Part shown: piece after piece, positions 38,042 to 53,881 of the stretch
How the letters are laid out: each line of letters begins with the position of its first letter
Position numbering within the stretch: position 1 is the stretch's first letter
Assembly: GCA_030272155.1 (NCBI GenBank)
Contig: CP126199.1
Coordinates: 2,902,501-2,966,500, forward strand
Direction: 5' to 3'
From: Tetradesmus obliquus
Taxonomy: Eukaryota > Chlorophyta > Chlorophyceae > Sphaeropleales > Scenedesmaceae
Length of the DNA: 64,000 nucleotides
Program-made: the position numbers and the translations under genes
The notes under the pieces: generated by a model
The model's database searches: none
The model's input: only the letters and a program-made list of their open reading frames with translations
What the model was told of the DNA's origin: nothing

Positions 38042-41000
38042 AGGCTGCTGCTTCGTTTGCTGCATGATTTGCTACTGCCTTCAGCGCAATAGAGACGTTC
38101 AACAGGCGGTCCAGCACCCCATGCGGACCGGCCAATTCATGTGGCCCGGCAGCTGTGTTGCTGGCGCTCTGCGTGTCAGTCCACCGCTTCATCATGCTGC
38201 ACAGCGCTGAAGCCAGCGCTGCTGCTGCTGCTGGGTTGCTGAGCAGCTCCAGCAGCCCTTTCGTGCCTATCTTTGAGCACCCCTGAGACACACAGAACAC
38301 CAGCTGTGCAGCAGTTATCGCGTCTAGCTGCCCTGACCTCATGCAGATGTCTAAGAACTGGAAGTAAGCCACTGGGTGCTTGTGTGCCAGCTGGCTGATG
38401 AACAGGCCGCTGCGGGTGATGAGGGCGGAATCTGCGTCACCTGCAACAGGATCCAGCCAGCATCACCACCATCTGAGGAACAGCAAAACGCAGCAACAAT
38501 GCATCATAGTGCACTTCTTCGCATTGGAAACTCAGACAAGCTGCCGACAGCGGCTGCACGGCTTGTGTTCTGTAGGTACCAGGCGGCCCTGCAAGGTCAG
38601 CTATGCAGGCACCAAGCAGGGCAGGGAGGGGAGGCGATTGCAACTAGATGCCGGATCAAGGTGCTACTGCAGAAACAATTGAAGCATTGCTGGCTCCGGC
38701 ACGACAGCAACCGTATCAGAGTGGGTTTTAAATGACACAATTGCTTTACAAGGATGCCCTGCATTGCTTTGAGCAGTTAGTGTGTTGCCAACACTGCTAG
38801 TTGCAGGGGGCAGCAACAGCGAGGTGTCAGCTGGCCGGCCACTCACGTAAGTTTGGCTGCAGAACCTCCAGCAGATCAGGCACCGCCATGCCACGCGTTT
38901 GCCGAAGCTGACAGTTCAGGTTGCCGCAGTGCACACCCAATGTCAGGCCCAGCAGCAGCACCTGCCCCCCGCCCTGCTGCAGCAGCTGCATCGGCTGCTG
39001 CCACTGCCCACTGCACCACAGCAGGCTCATCTGCTGCTGCAGCAGCCGGCAGCACTTTGTGAGGAGCACTTCTGCAGGCAGCAGCTTGTCTAGTGTCTGC
39101 TGCAGCAAGCTGCCATCCTCAGCTGCTGCTGCTGATGCATCATCTGCCTGCAGCAGCGCCTGCTGCTGCTTTGCAGGCAGCAGCATGTACTGCCGCTGCC
39201 ACTCCACAGCAGCCAGCGACAGCAGCTCTGCTGTCAGCTGCAGCGCCGCAGCAGACAACACGAAGGGTCTGCTGCTGCTGCTGCTGCTGCTGTGTTGGCT
39301 GAGCCACTCTAGGTTGTGCAGAAGCACTGATACCATCGCCTGAGCAGCAGGATGCAGGAAGCTGCGGAGCTGGTTAGCTGCTGCGTCGACCGTCATCTCA
39401 ACTTCAGCTTGCACCTCCAGCAGCACAGCTGAAGGCAGCAGCTGCAGCAACAGCCCCGCCCGTGGGTCCAGCATCAGCAGCAGGTCCCCACGCATGCGCC
39501 TGCCCAACTGCTGTGACAGCTGCCGCCCCTGCTGCTGCTGCCAGGTCTGCAGCCTGTTATGTATTTGGCAGCAGCGCACTGCAAGCAGCTGCAGCGCCAC
39601 CTCAGCTACAGCCGCATGTGCAGTGAACAAGCTGCTGCCGGCTGCTGTGTGGCGCGGGTGCCCTGCAGTCACCATCAGGTCACCTGCAGTTGCCGCCACG
39701 TCGTGTGCGATTAGCTTGAGGTGTTCGTCACTGCCGATGCCACTGCTGCTGCTACTGCTGCTGCTGCTGCTGCTGCTGTGCTTTTGCCCTATGGCTACTG
39801 CTGCTGCTGCCACGCTGCCGCCTGGCAGAGCCCGCATCAGGCCTGCAGCCACTGCATAGTTCAGCAGCTGCTGCAGCAGATCCGCGGCCCAGGACCAGCT
39901 GAGGCCTGCATTGCAGTTGAGTGTCAGCGTGCTGACTGCCATTGCTCAGCCTTACTGTCCGGAACATGCTGTCGCAGCCGAGCGGCTGCCCAGCTGCTGC
40001 AAGCACCTGTACACTCTGCCAGATGAAGCCAGGCAGCTGCTCTGGCAGGCCTGCATCAGAGATCAATGCAGTGCAGTAGCGGCAGCATGCCGCAAGGTCA
40101 AGATTGTCCACCTGACAGTCAGCCTAGCCGTGCATGCAGGCACAGGGGCGGTGAGGCAGGCAGGCAGCGCTGACCTGTACTACGCAGCTTCATGACGTGC
40201 ACGTGCAGCATAGAACCTGCTCGAGACATCTTTCCATGGTGCGGTTGCAGTGCAAGGACATGCAGCAGTAGCGGCGTATGCCCTCACTTTCAGCTCTCGG
40301 CTTGCTGCAGATAACGTGGCCTTCCATTATAAACCACAGACACTGCGTAGCGTGCTACGGCTGCGGCAACATGCAGCACCATGTTGCTGTTGGCGAACAA
40401 TATGCCCTGTGCTTTACGCCAACATTGTAGTTGCAACCAGAGCTATCGGCACTGCTCTGATGCACACAGGCTGTGCCTACTGCTGCTGCTGCTGGCTGCT
40501 GCTGCTGCCACCGCTCCTGCTGCTGCTTGTAACCAGCACCGCTCACCAGCCTGAAGCAGCTCCTCTGCAGCTTGCGGCTTCAGCTTGGCGTTGCTGCTGC
40601 AATCTAAGAGCTCCAGCAGGGCACCTAGCTCTGCTCACAACATACATCCACAAGTGCAGACAGCAGGCCCAGCAGCAGTCAGGCAGGCCTGCTAGCAGCG
40701 CCAAGCATTCACTGCACTGTGCAGCCATGACTCATGCTTCAGGCGGTTGCTGCAAGCAGGTGGGGTGCGTATGCTGCTGTGCATCTGCGAGCTCTGCTGT
40801 GTGCACTGCAGTGCACCTGGCTTGCTGCTGATGACCTCACTCACAACTCTCGCCTGCAGCAGTCAGGAGAGGCACGCTTAATGCATGAATAAAGTTGCTG
40901 TGCTGATTAAAATGCATGCCCACTGCTGTCGGTGGGGCAGCAGCTGCCGCTTTGCCACTGCAAGCTGGCAAGGTTCTGCTGCTGCTGCTGGTGTTGTTGT

Positions 41001-41650
41001 TGCTGTCCCTGCGCACCTTGACCAACAGCCATCCACACGGTGCGGTAGATCACATGTTCCTGTGCTTCATTGCCAGGCAGCAGCAGCAGCTCTGGCCTCT
41101 GCTGCAGCCACACCAGCAGGCGGGCAAGCGTTGCCAGTGGCCGTGTGGCAAGCACAGCTTGCAGGAACTCATCTGCATACTCAGCACGTGCTTGTGACTG
41201 CAACAGGTGCAATGCGTCCACACATAGCCCCAGATCCACAACCGCGTCATTGGTCTGCTCAAAAACTGCTGCTTGTTTGGCACCTAAGCGGTCTGCTGGC
41301 GGCCGCTGCAGCAGCTTGGCGTGCGCTGACTGCTTCCATAAGCGGCTCAGCTGAGACACTGCAGCGGTACCCGTCTTGCACAGCTGCATCACAAGCAAAT
41401 AAATCAAGAGATGAGCACAGTGGTTGGCGTCTCATGGCAGGGGGCTGCCAATGCAGCAGAGGCAACTATGCTACAGCTGCTACTGCCACTGCTGCTGCCG
41501 CTCATGCTGCTTTTTGCGTCATTCTTGCAAGCAAGCCACTGCGCAGTAATGCATCAAGTTCTTATTCTAGTTGAACGTGTTTTGATGCTGTACCTGTGCA
41601 ACAAGCTCGGTCACCGGCAGGCGTTTGTATTCCTCCAGCAAGCGATCCAT
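37203..41650 (-). CDS. MYND zinc-finger protein, tandem copy 1
   Basis: Exons (minus): 41650-41594, 41383-41017, 40630-40547, 40050-38847, 38440-37203. The last about 45 residues form a MYND finger: a first Cys pair in VVCNNPRC, then CAGCGCRYCSAAC, then WRSHKKGC, which gives the Cys/His zinc ligands. MYND fingers mediate protein-protein contacts, often with proline-rich partners. The remainder is a long, Leu-rich, probably helical region with Ser, Gln and Ala runs and no known domain. Exon 4 needs one frame change near 39,950 to follow its paralogue, so this copy may also be damaged, carry an extra tiny intron, or reflect a base error. It is the better preserved of two head-to-tail copies about 6.1 kb apart. 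Confidence 0.7.
37718..37776. repeat. CTG run in last exon of MYND copy 1
   Basis: About 19 CTG units; on the coding (minus) strand they give an Ala run within the linker upstream of the MYND finger. Confidence 0.85.
37993..38043. repeat. CTG run encoding a Ser tract in MYND copy 1
   Basis: About 16 CTG units, read on the minus strand as a Ser run (AGC codons) between a Cys-containing segment and KEQAKAS. The paralogue lacks the long run at this point. Confidence 0.85.
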
Positions 41651-43237
41651 GGCCCCACTACAATCAACTACTCTGACCAGGAATGTTAATCGCTGGTTTT
41701 CTGATATCACTGGAAATTTGCTGGCGCAACTCGTCAGGGGTATGAGTGCAGAAGTTGCTGTGAGTGCAGATGTTGCTGCAGCCCGCCCGAGCCGTGCCAA
41801 CTTGAGCAGAGGTTTGATAAGAATTTCACACGCAACAGCTTATACGATTGATTTGAGAATGCTGTTGAATATAGTGTTCCTTCCAGGTGCCGATACAACC
41901 TCATCCCCAGGTCTAGACTGGCACTCACTTGTTACACTGGACTGTTACGCACCGCGTGTACTGGTGGTCTCAGCAGCTGGTGGGTCAAGCAAGTCAGGAA
42001 ATTAAGGAGTCTTCCACTCCGTATCCCGGACGATTGTTTCTTTGCTTGTGTGCTATGCACGCGTTGTTTCGCATGCACGCATGGTGTGCAAGTGCTACTG
42101 TCACAGTTGTTGCATTGGATGGAGTCCGGCCACCCACCCACCCCTCCCAGCCCCTATGAGGCACTTCATTACTTTGTTAACATCGAGAAGTTTCTTTCCG
42201 AGACTTTGTAGAGGGACACACCTGCACGCAAGCTCTGGCAAAGTCAAAATTCCACGACCATGAACACCAGAAGCCATTGAACCTGGCGCAGAGGCAAGCC
42301 TGGACTTCGTAATTTGCCGTTTTGCTCAAACTTATTGCTGGAAAAAGCACGAAGCAGCGATGCTGCCCTGATTCGACGTATTTTGAGACTGTTACTGCCC
42401 CACGACGCTCTGCAATGCCTGCGCCTCGCGCGCTCAAACTTCAGCATATTTGCGGGTGACTATTTTCTTTGCACTGTGACCTTGAGCGCCGTCACAGCCT
42501 GAGCTGAGCCAGAGCAATTCGAGTCGGAAGAGCAGGTGTAACACGAAAACTAACGCTGGCCGGAAGGCCACAGTCTCCGTCCTCATTCTATTCGTCCGGG
42601 TAAAGCCTGTTGAAGTGAATGTTTCACATGGTGTACCATGCGTCTTGAAAGAGGGTAGTTACATGTGTGGGTCCCGGCACCATTCACAGTGTGAGCCACA
42701 ACAGGGTGATCATCACCTAGCGAGGATTGCATGGTCCTAGACCCGAGTATTGCATTCTTAGCTTTAAGGGGTCCTTGAACAGCTGCATACAGCAGTCTGA
42801 TGGGGGCATACAGCTGTGCTTGCAGCGCTGTTCTCACTTCCACGTGTCAGCCGCCGCCTGACAAAAGCCGCTCTTGTTGCGGCAACATGTCCACGCCACA
42901 ACACCACACGGCCTTTCCCTATCTTTCCTTCTCCGTTTCTCGCTGTCTTTTACCGCCAGACTCACTGGATGATATCAGCCACAATTGCTACCCACATTTC
43001 GGAATTTACACACAGGTAACGTCGCCCGTTTGAAGAGCCAATGACAGGCTCATCGGGCAAAGAGAAAGCAAAAGCTGGACGAAGCAAGAGCCATAGGCCC
43101 TTTCAAAAGTCAAGTAAAGCCTACCAAATTTCATCCAATACCCACTTCAGGAGCAGCCCAGGAAACTACCGTCAACTGGATGGTCATCTGGCTGCACTGC
43201 TGCCGCCGCAACAGCAGCTGCACTTGCTGTCTGTCCC
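41651..43237. other. Spacer between the two MYND copies
   Basis: Presumed promoter of MYND copy 1 and 3' flank of copy 2. It is less triplet-rich than its surroundings. No protein-like frame was recognised. Confidence 0.4.
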
Positions 43238-43672
43238 TCAACGCTCCACCCTCATGCCGCATGCTACCATGCGCCTGCAGCCCTTCTTGTGGCTCCTCCA
43301 GCCAGCAGCCTGGCAGGCAGCGCTGCAGTAGCGGCAGCCACACCCCGCACACACATGGCGCGCAGCTGCAGCCTCCGACACACCATGCAGCTCAACGCAC
43401 GCCGGGTTGTTGCACACCACAGGCAGCGGTGCTACGGCTGTCAGTGTCTTGCAGAAAGCCCGTGCGTCCTCATACATCTGCGTCAAGCACTCATCTGCTC
43501 GCTGTTGCTGCGCAGGGGTGAGTGAATTTGTGAGCCCACTTAGAAGTAAACACAGCCACAGCTGCAGCCGTGACTTCAGGTGGCTTCCACTTAATTTGGT
43601 AAGCTGCAGCTGCAGCCGCCAGCTTGCGCGACTCATACAGCCGCAGCAGATACTGCCACCGCACGGGTCGCC

Positions 43673-43725
<53 letters not shown>

Positions 43726-43888
43726 AGGCCAGCTGACATGGGTGGTGTGCCCGCCGCTCCTGCTGCTGTTGTGGCTGCTGCTCCTGCCGCTGCTGCATTG
43801 CCTGCATTGTCAGCTGGTGGCAGGCTACTTTGCAGCAGGTGAACGATCTGCCACACATCATCAAACACCAATCGCGCCACTCCTACGA

Positions 43889-43920
<32 letters not shown>

Positions 43921-45287
43921 TGCTGCTGCATTGCTGCAGCCCCCAGCGCGTCTTGCAGGTTTGCCATGCACCTGCTCACCAGCACTGCGAGAATCGCCAT
44001 GCTGGCTTTGGCCTGCTCCCTGCTGCTGCTGCCGCTGGCCAGGGTTGCTGCCTCATCTGCTGCATGCTTTGCTGCTGCCTTCAGTGCGGTGGCAACGCTG
44101 AACAGGCAGTTTGCCACTCCATATGGGCTCAGCCTGCTTTCTGGCTCGACAGCTGCTGCACTGGGACTGCTCGGACACTGGGCATCATGCACCATCTCGA
44201 GCTTCACAATGCTGCACAGCACTGAGCCGAGTGCTGCTGCTGCTACAGGACTGCTGAGCAGCTCCAGCAGCCCCTTGGTGCCAATCTTGGTGCATCCATG
44301 CATCACCAGCGTCACCAGCTGCCTAGCAGCAATGGGATCAAGCTGCTCTGACCTTGCGCTGATGTCCAGGAACTGGAAGAAGGGCACTGGGTGCTTGCGT
44401 GTCAGCTGGCTGATGAAAAGGCCCCTGCGGGTGAAGCGCGCATCTTCTGCGTCGCCTGCAACGGCGCAGCAGAAGCACATGCACAATGGTCAGATGCGCA
44501 GCGCAGCAAGGTGCAGAAACCAGCCGTTTGGTACATGTGCAGCAACGGGTGCAGGAACATGCAACATCTGTGTCCTTATAATGTGATGAACAGCTGTATG
44601 CAGCAGGTGGTACAAGCTTGCAGAGCCAGCTACGCAAGTACTTAGCACCAACAAGGCTGCATTGCAGACAAGCGGCAGACGCTCATGGACCAAGATGCCT
44701 GCCAACAGGCGCTACATGCTATACATACGTAGTCCTCAGGACTCTGTGGGTGTCTAAATTCATTGTTGTACATGCACTGCACTACATGGTAGCACCAAAC
44801 CTCGAGTGTTTGGGCAACATGATGAGGGTATCATTCATCAGCCTGCATGCTGTTGGTTGCAGTAGAAAGCAGTACAGCTGTGTCAGTAGGTGCCTCACTC
44901 ACCTAACACTGGCTGCAGGACATCAAGCAGATCAAGCACTACCATGCCCCAAACCTTCCGTAGCTGACTGTCCCGCAGCCTGAGGCTGCTGCAGGCACTG
45001 CCAGTGTCAGAGCCTGCAGCAGCACCTGCCCGCCACCCTGCTGCAGCAGCTGCATCGACTGCTGCCACTGCCCACTGGACCACAGCAGGCTCATCTGCTG
45101 CTCCAGCAGCTGGCAGCAGTTTCTGAGGAGGACATCTGCCGCCAACAGCTGCGCACGCTCCTGCTGCACTGAGCTGCCATTTTCAGCTGGCGGTGATGCT
45201 GCGTCTACCTGCAGCAGCATGTGCTGCCGCTGCCACTCCACAGCCTGCAACAGCAGCTCTGCTGTCAGCTGCAGACAGCAGAAAGGA

Positions 45288-45382
<95 letters not shown>
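45288..45382. repeat. Long CTG tract (about 31 units) in MYND copy 2
   Basis: An uninterrupted triplet run within exon 4. On the coding strand it reads as Ser (AGC) in the frame conserved with copy 1, which has a run of only 7-8 Ser here. The conserved frame is lost on the 3' side of this tract. Confidence 0.95.
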
Positions 45383-45634
45383 GTCTGCTCAGCTGAAGTA
45401 CATGGTGCGACACCACACATACCATTGCTTGCATAACGTGAGCCCAACATAAGAAGGGGCCGCCGTGCTGCTCAGCAGTTGCACCATCCTCTTCAAACAC
45501 ATCGTCAGCAGCTGCAGCTTGCGTTTCCAGCAGCAGAAATGCAGGCAGCAGCTGCATCAACGCGGCCTGTGGATCCGGCAGCAACAGCAGGTCCCCACGC
45601 ATCCGCCTGCCCAGCTGCTGTGACAGACGGTACC

Positions 45635-45690
<56 letters not shown>
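45635..45690. repeat. CTG tract encoding Gln in MYND copy 2
   Basis: About 18 units, read on the minus strand as a Gln run at the site where copy 1 has only a short QQQQ. Confidence 0.9.
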
Positions 45691-45691
<1 letters not shown>

Positions 45692-45902
45692 GCTGCCGGT
45701 GCATCTGCCAGAAGTGCAATGCCAGCACAGACAGAGACGCTTCTGCTGCGGCAGCATGTGCAAGCAACTCGCTGCTGCCAACCTTCTGGTGAAGGCGCAT
45801 CTCTGCAACAGTGATTAGTCCACTCGCAGTATCTGCAATGTCGTGCGCGATGCGTCTGAGGTACTCATCACCAGTTACGCTACTGCTGCCGCAGTTACCA
45901 CC

Positions 45903-45907
<5 letters not shown>

Positions 45908-45948
<41 letters not shown>
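45908..45948. repeat. CTG tract encoding Ser in MYND copy 2
   Basis: About 13 units, read on the minus strand as a Ser run after the conserved AVAISQK motif. The same position is Ser-rich in copy 1. Confidence 0.85.
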
Positions 45949-45950
<2 letters not shown>

Positions 45951-47802
45951 CTGGCTGATTGCTACTGCTGCTGCTGCCACGCTGCCGCCTGGCAGTGCCC
46001 ACAGCACGCCTGCCGCCACTGCACAGTTTAGCAGCTGCTGCAGCAGCTGAGATGCCCAGTGCCAGTTCAGACCAGCCAGGCCAGTGGCTACCTTTCCGTT
46101 TGTCGCTAAGGCCACCTTACTACTGAGACTGACTGTCAGGTGCAAGCCCTTGCAGCCTAGTGGCAGCCCAGCTGCTGCAAGGGTTTGCACAGACTGCCAT
46201 ATGAAAGCCGGCAGCCGCTGCGGCAGGTCTGCAACCGAAGCAGTCAAAGCAGGAGCAGCGGCAGCGTATGCAGTGTGCGAGAGTTAGCACATGTGTACAG
46301 TCATACAAGTTGAGGGCTTGATTGCACTGCCTAATACACTGCATACGATGCCACACCGTGGGGCCGGCGGCACAAACCTGCGTCCACAGTTGCATTTGTA
46401 GGGCCAGGCCACATACAGCAGTAGTGGGCATGTGCCCTCGACCTCTGTGCCTCAGCTTCATGCAATAAATGGCTGTTGAGCTGTTACCACAGCAAAACAA
46501 CAGATGCTGAGGACGCTGTGCTTGCGACATAACACAGCAGCTCCTGTTGTAGGCAGCTAACAAGTTGCCATGTGCACCACAACAACACCCTGAAGGTAAA
46601 AGTCACGCAGGGTGGCCAATGCTGCTGCTGCTGCTGCTGCCAGTCAGAACAGATCCACTCACTAGTGCTGGCCAGCTCCTCTGCAGCTTGCCGTAACAGC
46701 TTCGCGCTGTTGCTGTGGAGGTTCAGCAGCTGCAGTAGGGCACCCAGTTCTGCACGCATCCATCGGCATGCACAGCAGATGCAGCAGCAGTCAAGCAGAC
46801 CTGCCAGCACAATCAATACATGCAGTGTACTGTGTAGCAATGCCTGAAGCTCCAAGCAGCTGGTGCAAGCAGCAGGCGTGTGACATCCTACCGTTGTGTA
46901 TGGGCATGCACTGCAGTCTGTGATGCTGTGCAGCCCAGTGCAGTCCTGTTGTAGGCCTCACAGGCAGTCGCTGCCTGCAGTCATCTGGCAATGCACATTC
47001 TGCGCTGCTGTAAAACTGTGCCGGGCACATGCACTTCATACTGGAAGCATGTGCTGCTCACACGGCTTCTACATGCCAGCGCTCTACCGCCGTTGCTGCT
47101 GCTGCTGATGGTATCACTGCGGCCCCTGCGCACCTTGGCTAACATCCATCCACAGTGGCTGTAGCCCACCTGGTCAGCGAAGCTTGAGTCTTCTGCTGCC
47201 TGTTTAGACGGCAGCAGCAGCAGCTCTGGCCGCTGCTGCAGCCATACCAGCAGCCGGGCAAGCGTAGCCACTGGCCGTGCAGCAAGCGTGGCTTGCAGGA
47301 ACTCATCTGCATTCACAGCACCTTGGTCTGATTGCCGGGACACCTCACGCACGCACACCCCTAGCTCTCCAATTCCTGCTTGAGTTTGCCGGAAGACTAG
47401 TTCGTGCTTGGCACTGATGCGGTCTGCTGGTGGCTGCTGCAGCAGCTTGGCATGGGCAGATTGCTTCCATAAGAAAGCGGCTCAGCAGGGAGGCGTGAGC
47501 AGCACCTGTGTTGCACAGCTGCAGCGCATAACAGCAAAATCAGATAACATGGAGAGGAGTCCAGCATAAGTTCAAGCATGTTACCGCTGCTTCACTTGGC
47601 TGGCAAATGTATGTGTGCTACAGCTGCTACTGTTGCTCAAGCTGGTGTGTGAGGCATGGCCGCGTGCCGAGCACTACAATAGTGTGCACCCTCAACCAGA
47701 AGCCGTTTCTTTTATTGTATGTCTTACCTTGGCAAACAGCTCAACAACCGGCATGCCCCCTGCCCTGAAGTCCTCTTGCAAGAGATCCACATGGCCATGC
47801 AT

Positions 47803-48559
47803 GGCTCACAACTTGCAGCTGCTTCGCTTTCAACTCTCGTTAGTATAAATCGTTTCGCGGCAAAGTTCGTTGGCTGATGCCAAACTGCAGAGGCTGCTGC
47901 ACCGGCTCCCGGTGCGGAAGGTGGATGAGAAGTGGCGGGGGTCACAGACGTTCTGCGCTGTTTCGATACGAAAATAGTTGTCTGTTGGGTGACAATCAGT
48001 CCGATAATTCAAAATCGCTCCCACCGACACACCTACACGCTGCGACGAATTGCTGCACACAGTTGTCCTGGGCGGTTCAAGCTGTCACACTGACAGCAGG
48101 GGATTTGTCAGGTATGGTGGTGACAGAGAAAACAGCGCATACGAAAGATCCCATTTACTTTTCTGTATGATATCTTCAGCTCAGTCGTATGCAATGGTGC
48201 TGTGTAGCTAACCACAGCAGCCTGCCCAGGAGCTCTGCAGCAGCTGCCCTGCAGGGCCGCGCCTGCTGCGATCATCCTATGAGCAGGCGCCTGCCTCAGC
48301 CAATGTAGCCACGCTGGCAACCCCAGCATCACCGTCCCCTATCTCTCTCACTCTCCCTATCTCTTGGTTGATCAGAAGTAGCAAACTCGTCAACACCATC
48401 AGACTGTATAAATTACAGCAAGATGATGATGCCTCGGGTGACCCAAGCTTGTTTGCCATCACCAACTGCTGCTGACAGAGAGTTCTCATACGGCATGTAA
48501 GCATGTAAGTATCCTGAGAACTATTGATTGATATGGGCGATATGGGCTGCCTGCTGCGG
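47803..48559. other. Intergenic region, MYND copy 2 to CFAP300
   Basis: Upstream region of MYND copy 2 and 3' flank of CFAP300. It contains a TGTAA on the minus strand at 48413-48417. No other gene was recognised. Confidence 0.4.
48413..48417 (-). promoter_or_regulatory. Candidate TGTAA poly(A) signal, CFAP300
   Basis: Minus-strand TGTAA lies 143 bases beyond the CFAP300 stop codon, in the sense orientation. Confidence 0.4.
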
Positions 48560-51345
<2,786 letters not shown>

Positions 51346-51956
51346 GGTTACCACCGTCCTGTCAATTCAGTGCCCGCCCAAACTGCACCTGCTGTTCTGG
51401 GGCTCCGCTGGCTGGATCACGTCCGCCTCGTGGCTATGATCAGACTCTATAATCGTCATGATATGTATGAAATTCCTGCAAATGTCTTGCTGCTCGCTTG
51501 TTGATTGTACGCTGCTTATCACCAGGTTGGACAGCCACGTCGTAACTGCTCAAGCTCTTAGCCCACGATAAACGGCATTTCAAGCAACCAGGCATCAAGC
51601 GGCTGCTGTGTCCTGCTGTGTGGTTTCCAACAGATCAAGGTGCGAAGCACGGCTAGGGTTTGTCTGTAACACAGGGTTGCTCAGTAAGCGCAAGAAGTGG
51701 ATGCAGAGGCAACAGCAGTCCTGGCAAACACAAGAAACTTTGTACGTCTCACGTCTCAGCCCTGCTGCCATGCAGCTACACTCAGCTCTGCCTCAGCACA
51801 CCATGCCCACCGTGGACACTGTGACAGTGTGTGCATGTCACATGTCACATGACGGTCACAGCACACACTTTCCAGGTGCTCTGTGCATCTGCTGCCGTGC
51901 AACGTCTGGCCCAACTTCATGTGCAGCTGCACAAATAGACCAGCCTTCCTAAACCG
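51346..51956. other. Intergenic region, CFAP300 / CFAP96
   Basis: About 0.6 kb between the CFAP300 start and the CFAP96 stop (tandem, same strand). It must contain the CFAP300 promoter. No other feature was recognised. Confidence 0.4.
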
Positions 51957-53466
51957 TTACAAGTTCATCCGGATGATGGACTTCGTGGCATCTGACTTGA
52001 CCTGGCCCCCTGGCCGCCATGCTCCGCCTGCATGAGCTGCCAGCAGCTCCTTCTCCTTTGCCCGCTGCTGCTTGCGAGCCTCAAACTTGGCTGTCTCTGG
52101 GTCATGCAGGTACTCTGCATGCGGGCAGTTGCACATGGTTTGAGCAGATGGCACACAGATGTGTGCTGCTGCAAGCAGCTGCAGTGCAGCTGCTGTGTCC
52201 TAGCATGCTGCGTGTGCTGCTGGTGTGTGCCGCATGCGAATGTGTTGATGCAGGAACTGTAGCTCTGAATCGGTCATCTTGCACGCTGATGCTGTCTGCC
52301 TGCCCACCTGGGAACTGGTTGAACGTGGCCATGGGCCCCTTGCGTGGCACTGACACAGGCTTGAACGGCACAGGCGCTGCTGCTGCTTCAGCTGCTGCAG
52401 CGCCATCTGCGCCGCTGCTGCTGCCTGCTGCTGCTGCCTCCGGCCGCGGCCGCCACTCAAACTCTCCTACTGCTCCTGCCGCCCTGCCTAACAGATTGCG
52501 TGTGACTGTGCCAGGGCCACCTGTTGGGGGTGGGTTGGCTGGCCTGAATGGCTTCACTGCTGCTGCATCTGCTGGTTTGCGTGTGGCTTGGTGGATGGGG
52601 TCTGCTAGGTACTGGTACTCGCCAGCAACCCCCAGTGCACCCTGGCGCTCGCTGAGTGTTGTCTTGTTGAAGCCGAACCCACCTGCGATGGATGCGGTGA
52701 CAAGCGGCACAGCTAGCTCAACTGAACAGCCAGAGCTGCTGCATGTTAGGCTGTATGTGGTGCAGCCCACTGCTGAGCTGCATTGGTGTTGAACTGTTGG
52801 TCTGTCAAGAGGAACGCGCTACTTTGAAGCATGGGAATGTACTTGTCAACAACTGATGCTGCAGCCGCACATGCTGACAGGCCAAACACTGTCATGCAGG
52901 AAACAGCGTGCAACGCTGTTGCTGCCGGAGCTCCCTTTCTCGCTGGGAGTGCATGCTGTCATCTGCTAGTCGTCATCACGACTGCAACCCTGACTGCGGC
53001 AGACACGCTGCTGCAGTGTGGCGACGCAGGCAGCTGCTGCCTACCCACCTTTCTTTGAGGGCCCTGTCACAATGTTTTTGGGTGTGCCCTGCACCTCGCC
53101 CTTCTTCCTCTTGATCTCCACAGTGCCAGCAACGTATGGCACCTTGCCACCCAGGGTGCCAACAAAGTCGCCTGGGCATGCGCTCTCCTTCATGGGGCTT
53201 GCTGCTTTCCAGGGCTTCTCTGTTACGTTGTGCTTCTTGCTGGCATTTTTTTGCTGGATGGCTGACCGCAGCGGCTCCACAAACTTCTCCCCCTCGTACA
53301 GAGGCTTGAACTTGTCAAACGTGGCATCATTGTTCTTGCCAACTCTGCAGGTGGGGCTCTTGAAGTTGAGGCCCTTGTCACGGGGGTCTGGCTTCACTGT
53401 GTCTATGTAGGGGTCACCCTGGCACAGTCCCTGCGTTTCCTTAAATACTCCGTACTTGCTAGTCAT
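51957..53466 (-). CDS. CFAP96: CFAP96 (C4orf47-type) cilia- and flagella-associated protein
   Basis: Exons (minus): 53466-53049, 52682-52308, 52114-51957; intact frame, 316 aa (human about 309). Family hallmarks: an N terminus of the form KYGVF-ETQGL-QGDPYID, then KGLNFKSP, then CPGDFVGTLGGKVPYV, then PKNIVTGPSKKGGFGFNKTT, then PFKPVSVPRKGPMATFNQFP, ending in a basic segment EYLHDPETAKFEARKQQRAK. The repeated short Pro/Gly/Lys motifs resemble microtubule-associated ciliary proteins; the exact role is not established. The start ATG begins the conserved MTSKYGVF motif. The gene lies directly upstream of CFAP300 on the same strand, with a divergent membrane-protein gene 415 bases away on the other side. 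Confidence 0.85.
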
Positions 53467-53881
53467 CTCGGTATGCTGCGCTCGAGCTGCATGCAAGCTT
53501 TTTTGCTGGACACAGGCAGCAGCTGGAGTGCAGTGGTTTGTAGCTGTCGAATGTGGCTCCAATGACTCGAGCTCTTGCTTACTCAAAGTGAATTTCGTAA
53601 GTGGAACTAATTCATTTCAGTTATTCGTGCGATGTCGCACTACAGTTCTTGTGTTACTCGGCATTCGTGACAGTGTTCAACAGTGATGCATTGCGATAAG
53701 TAGCAGGTGCTCCCGCAATATCTAGAAAGTGCAAGTTGTTTTCAGAATGTCTCTGCCTGTCTCTTGACTCCGCCAACGATAGCAAGATGAGAAAGGGGCG
53801 CGAAGAGCAGATACACGCGGGAAAGCTGTCTCCGAGTCCGCTGTGAAGCAGCATACGGCTGAAGCAGAAGCATTGCTAGTA
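53467..53881. other. Short divergent promoter region, CFAP96 / membrane protein
   Basis: Only 415 bases separate the two start codons, so the promoters are probably shared or overlapping. No defined motif was recognised. Confidence 0.45.

Larger units (their letters stand above)
43238..47802 (-). pseudogene. MYND zinc-finger protein, tandem copy 2, multiply frameshifted
   Basis: This parallels copy 1 exon for exon: 47802-47728, 47518-47134, 46749-46663, 46228-44903, 44455-43238. Shared blocks include WKQSAHAKLLQ, ARLLVWLQQRPELLLLP, GRRMRGDLLL, GQWQQ-MQLLQQGGGQVLL and FISQL-KHPV. The finger is intact (CAGCGCRYCSAAC, WRSHKKGC). The frame breaks in several places relative to copy 1: near 47,480 (extra bases at SR-LWKQ), at the end of a 31-unit triplet run near 45,270, near 44,980 and near 43,510, just before the finger segment. 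Several breaks sit beside triplet runs, as expected from slippage. Either this is a decaying duplicate or the assembly carries errors in repeats. If transcripts restore the frame, it is a second functional paralogue. Confidence 0.6.
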
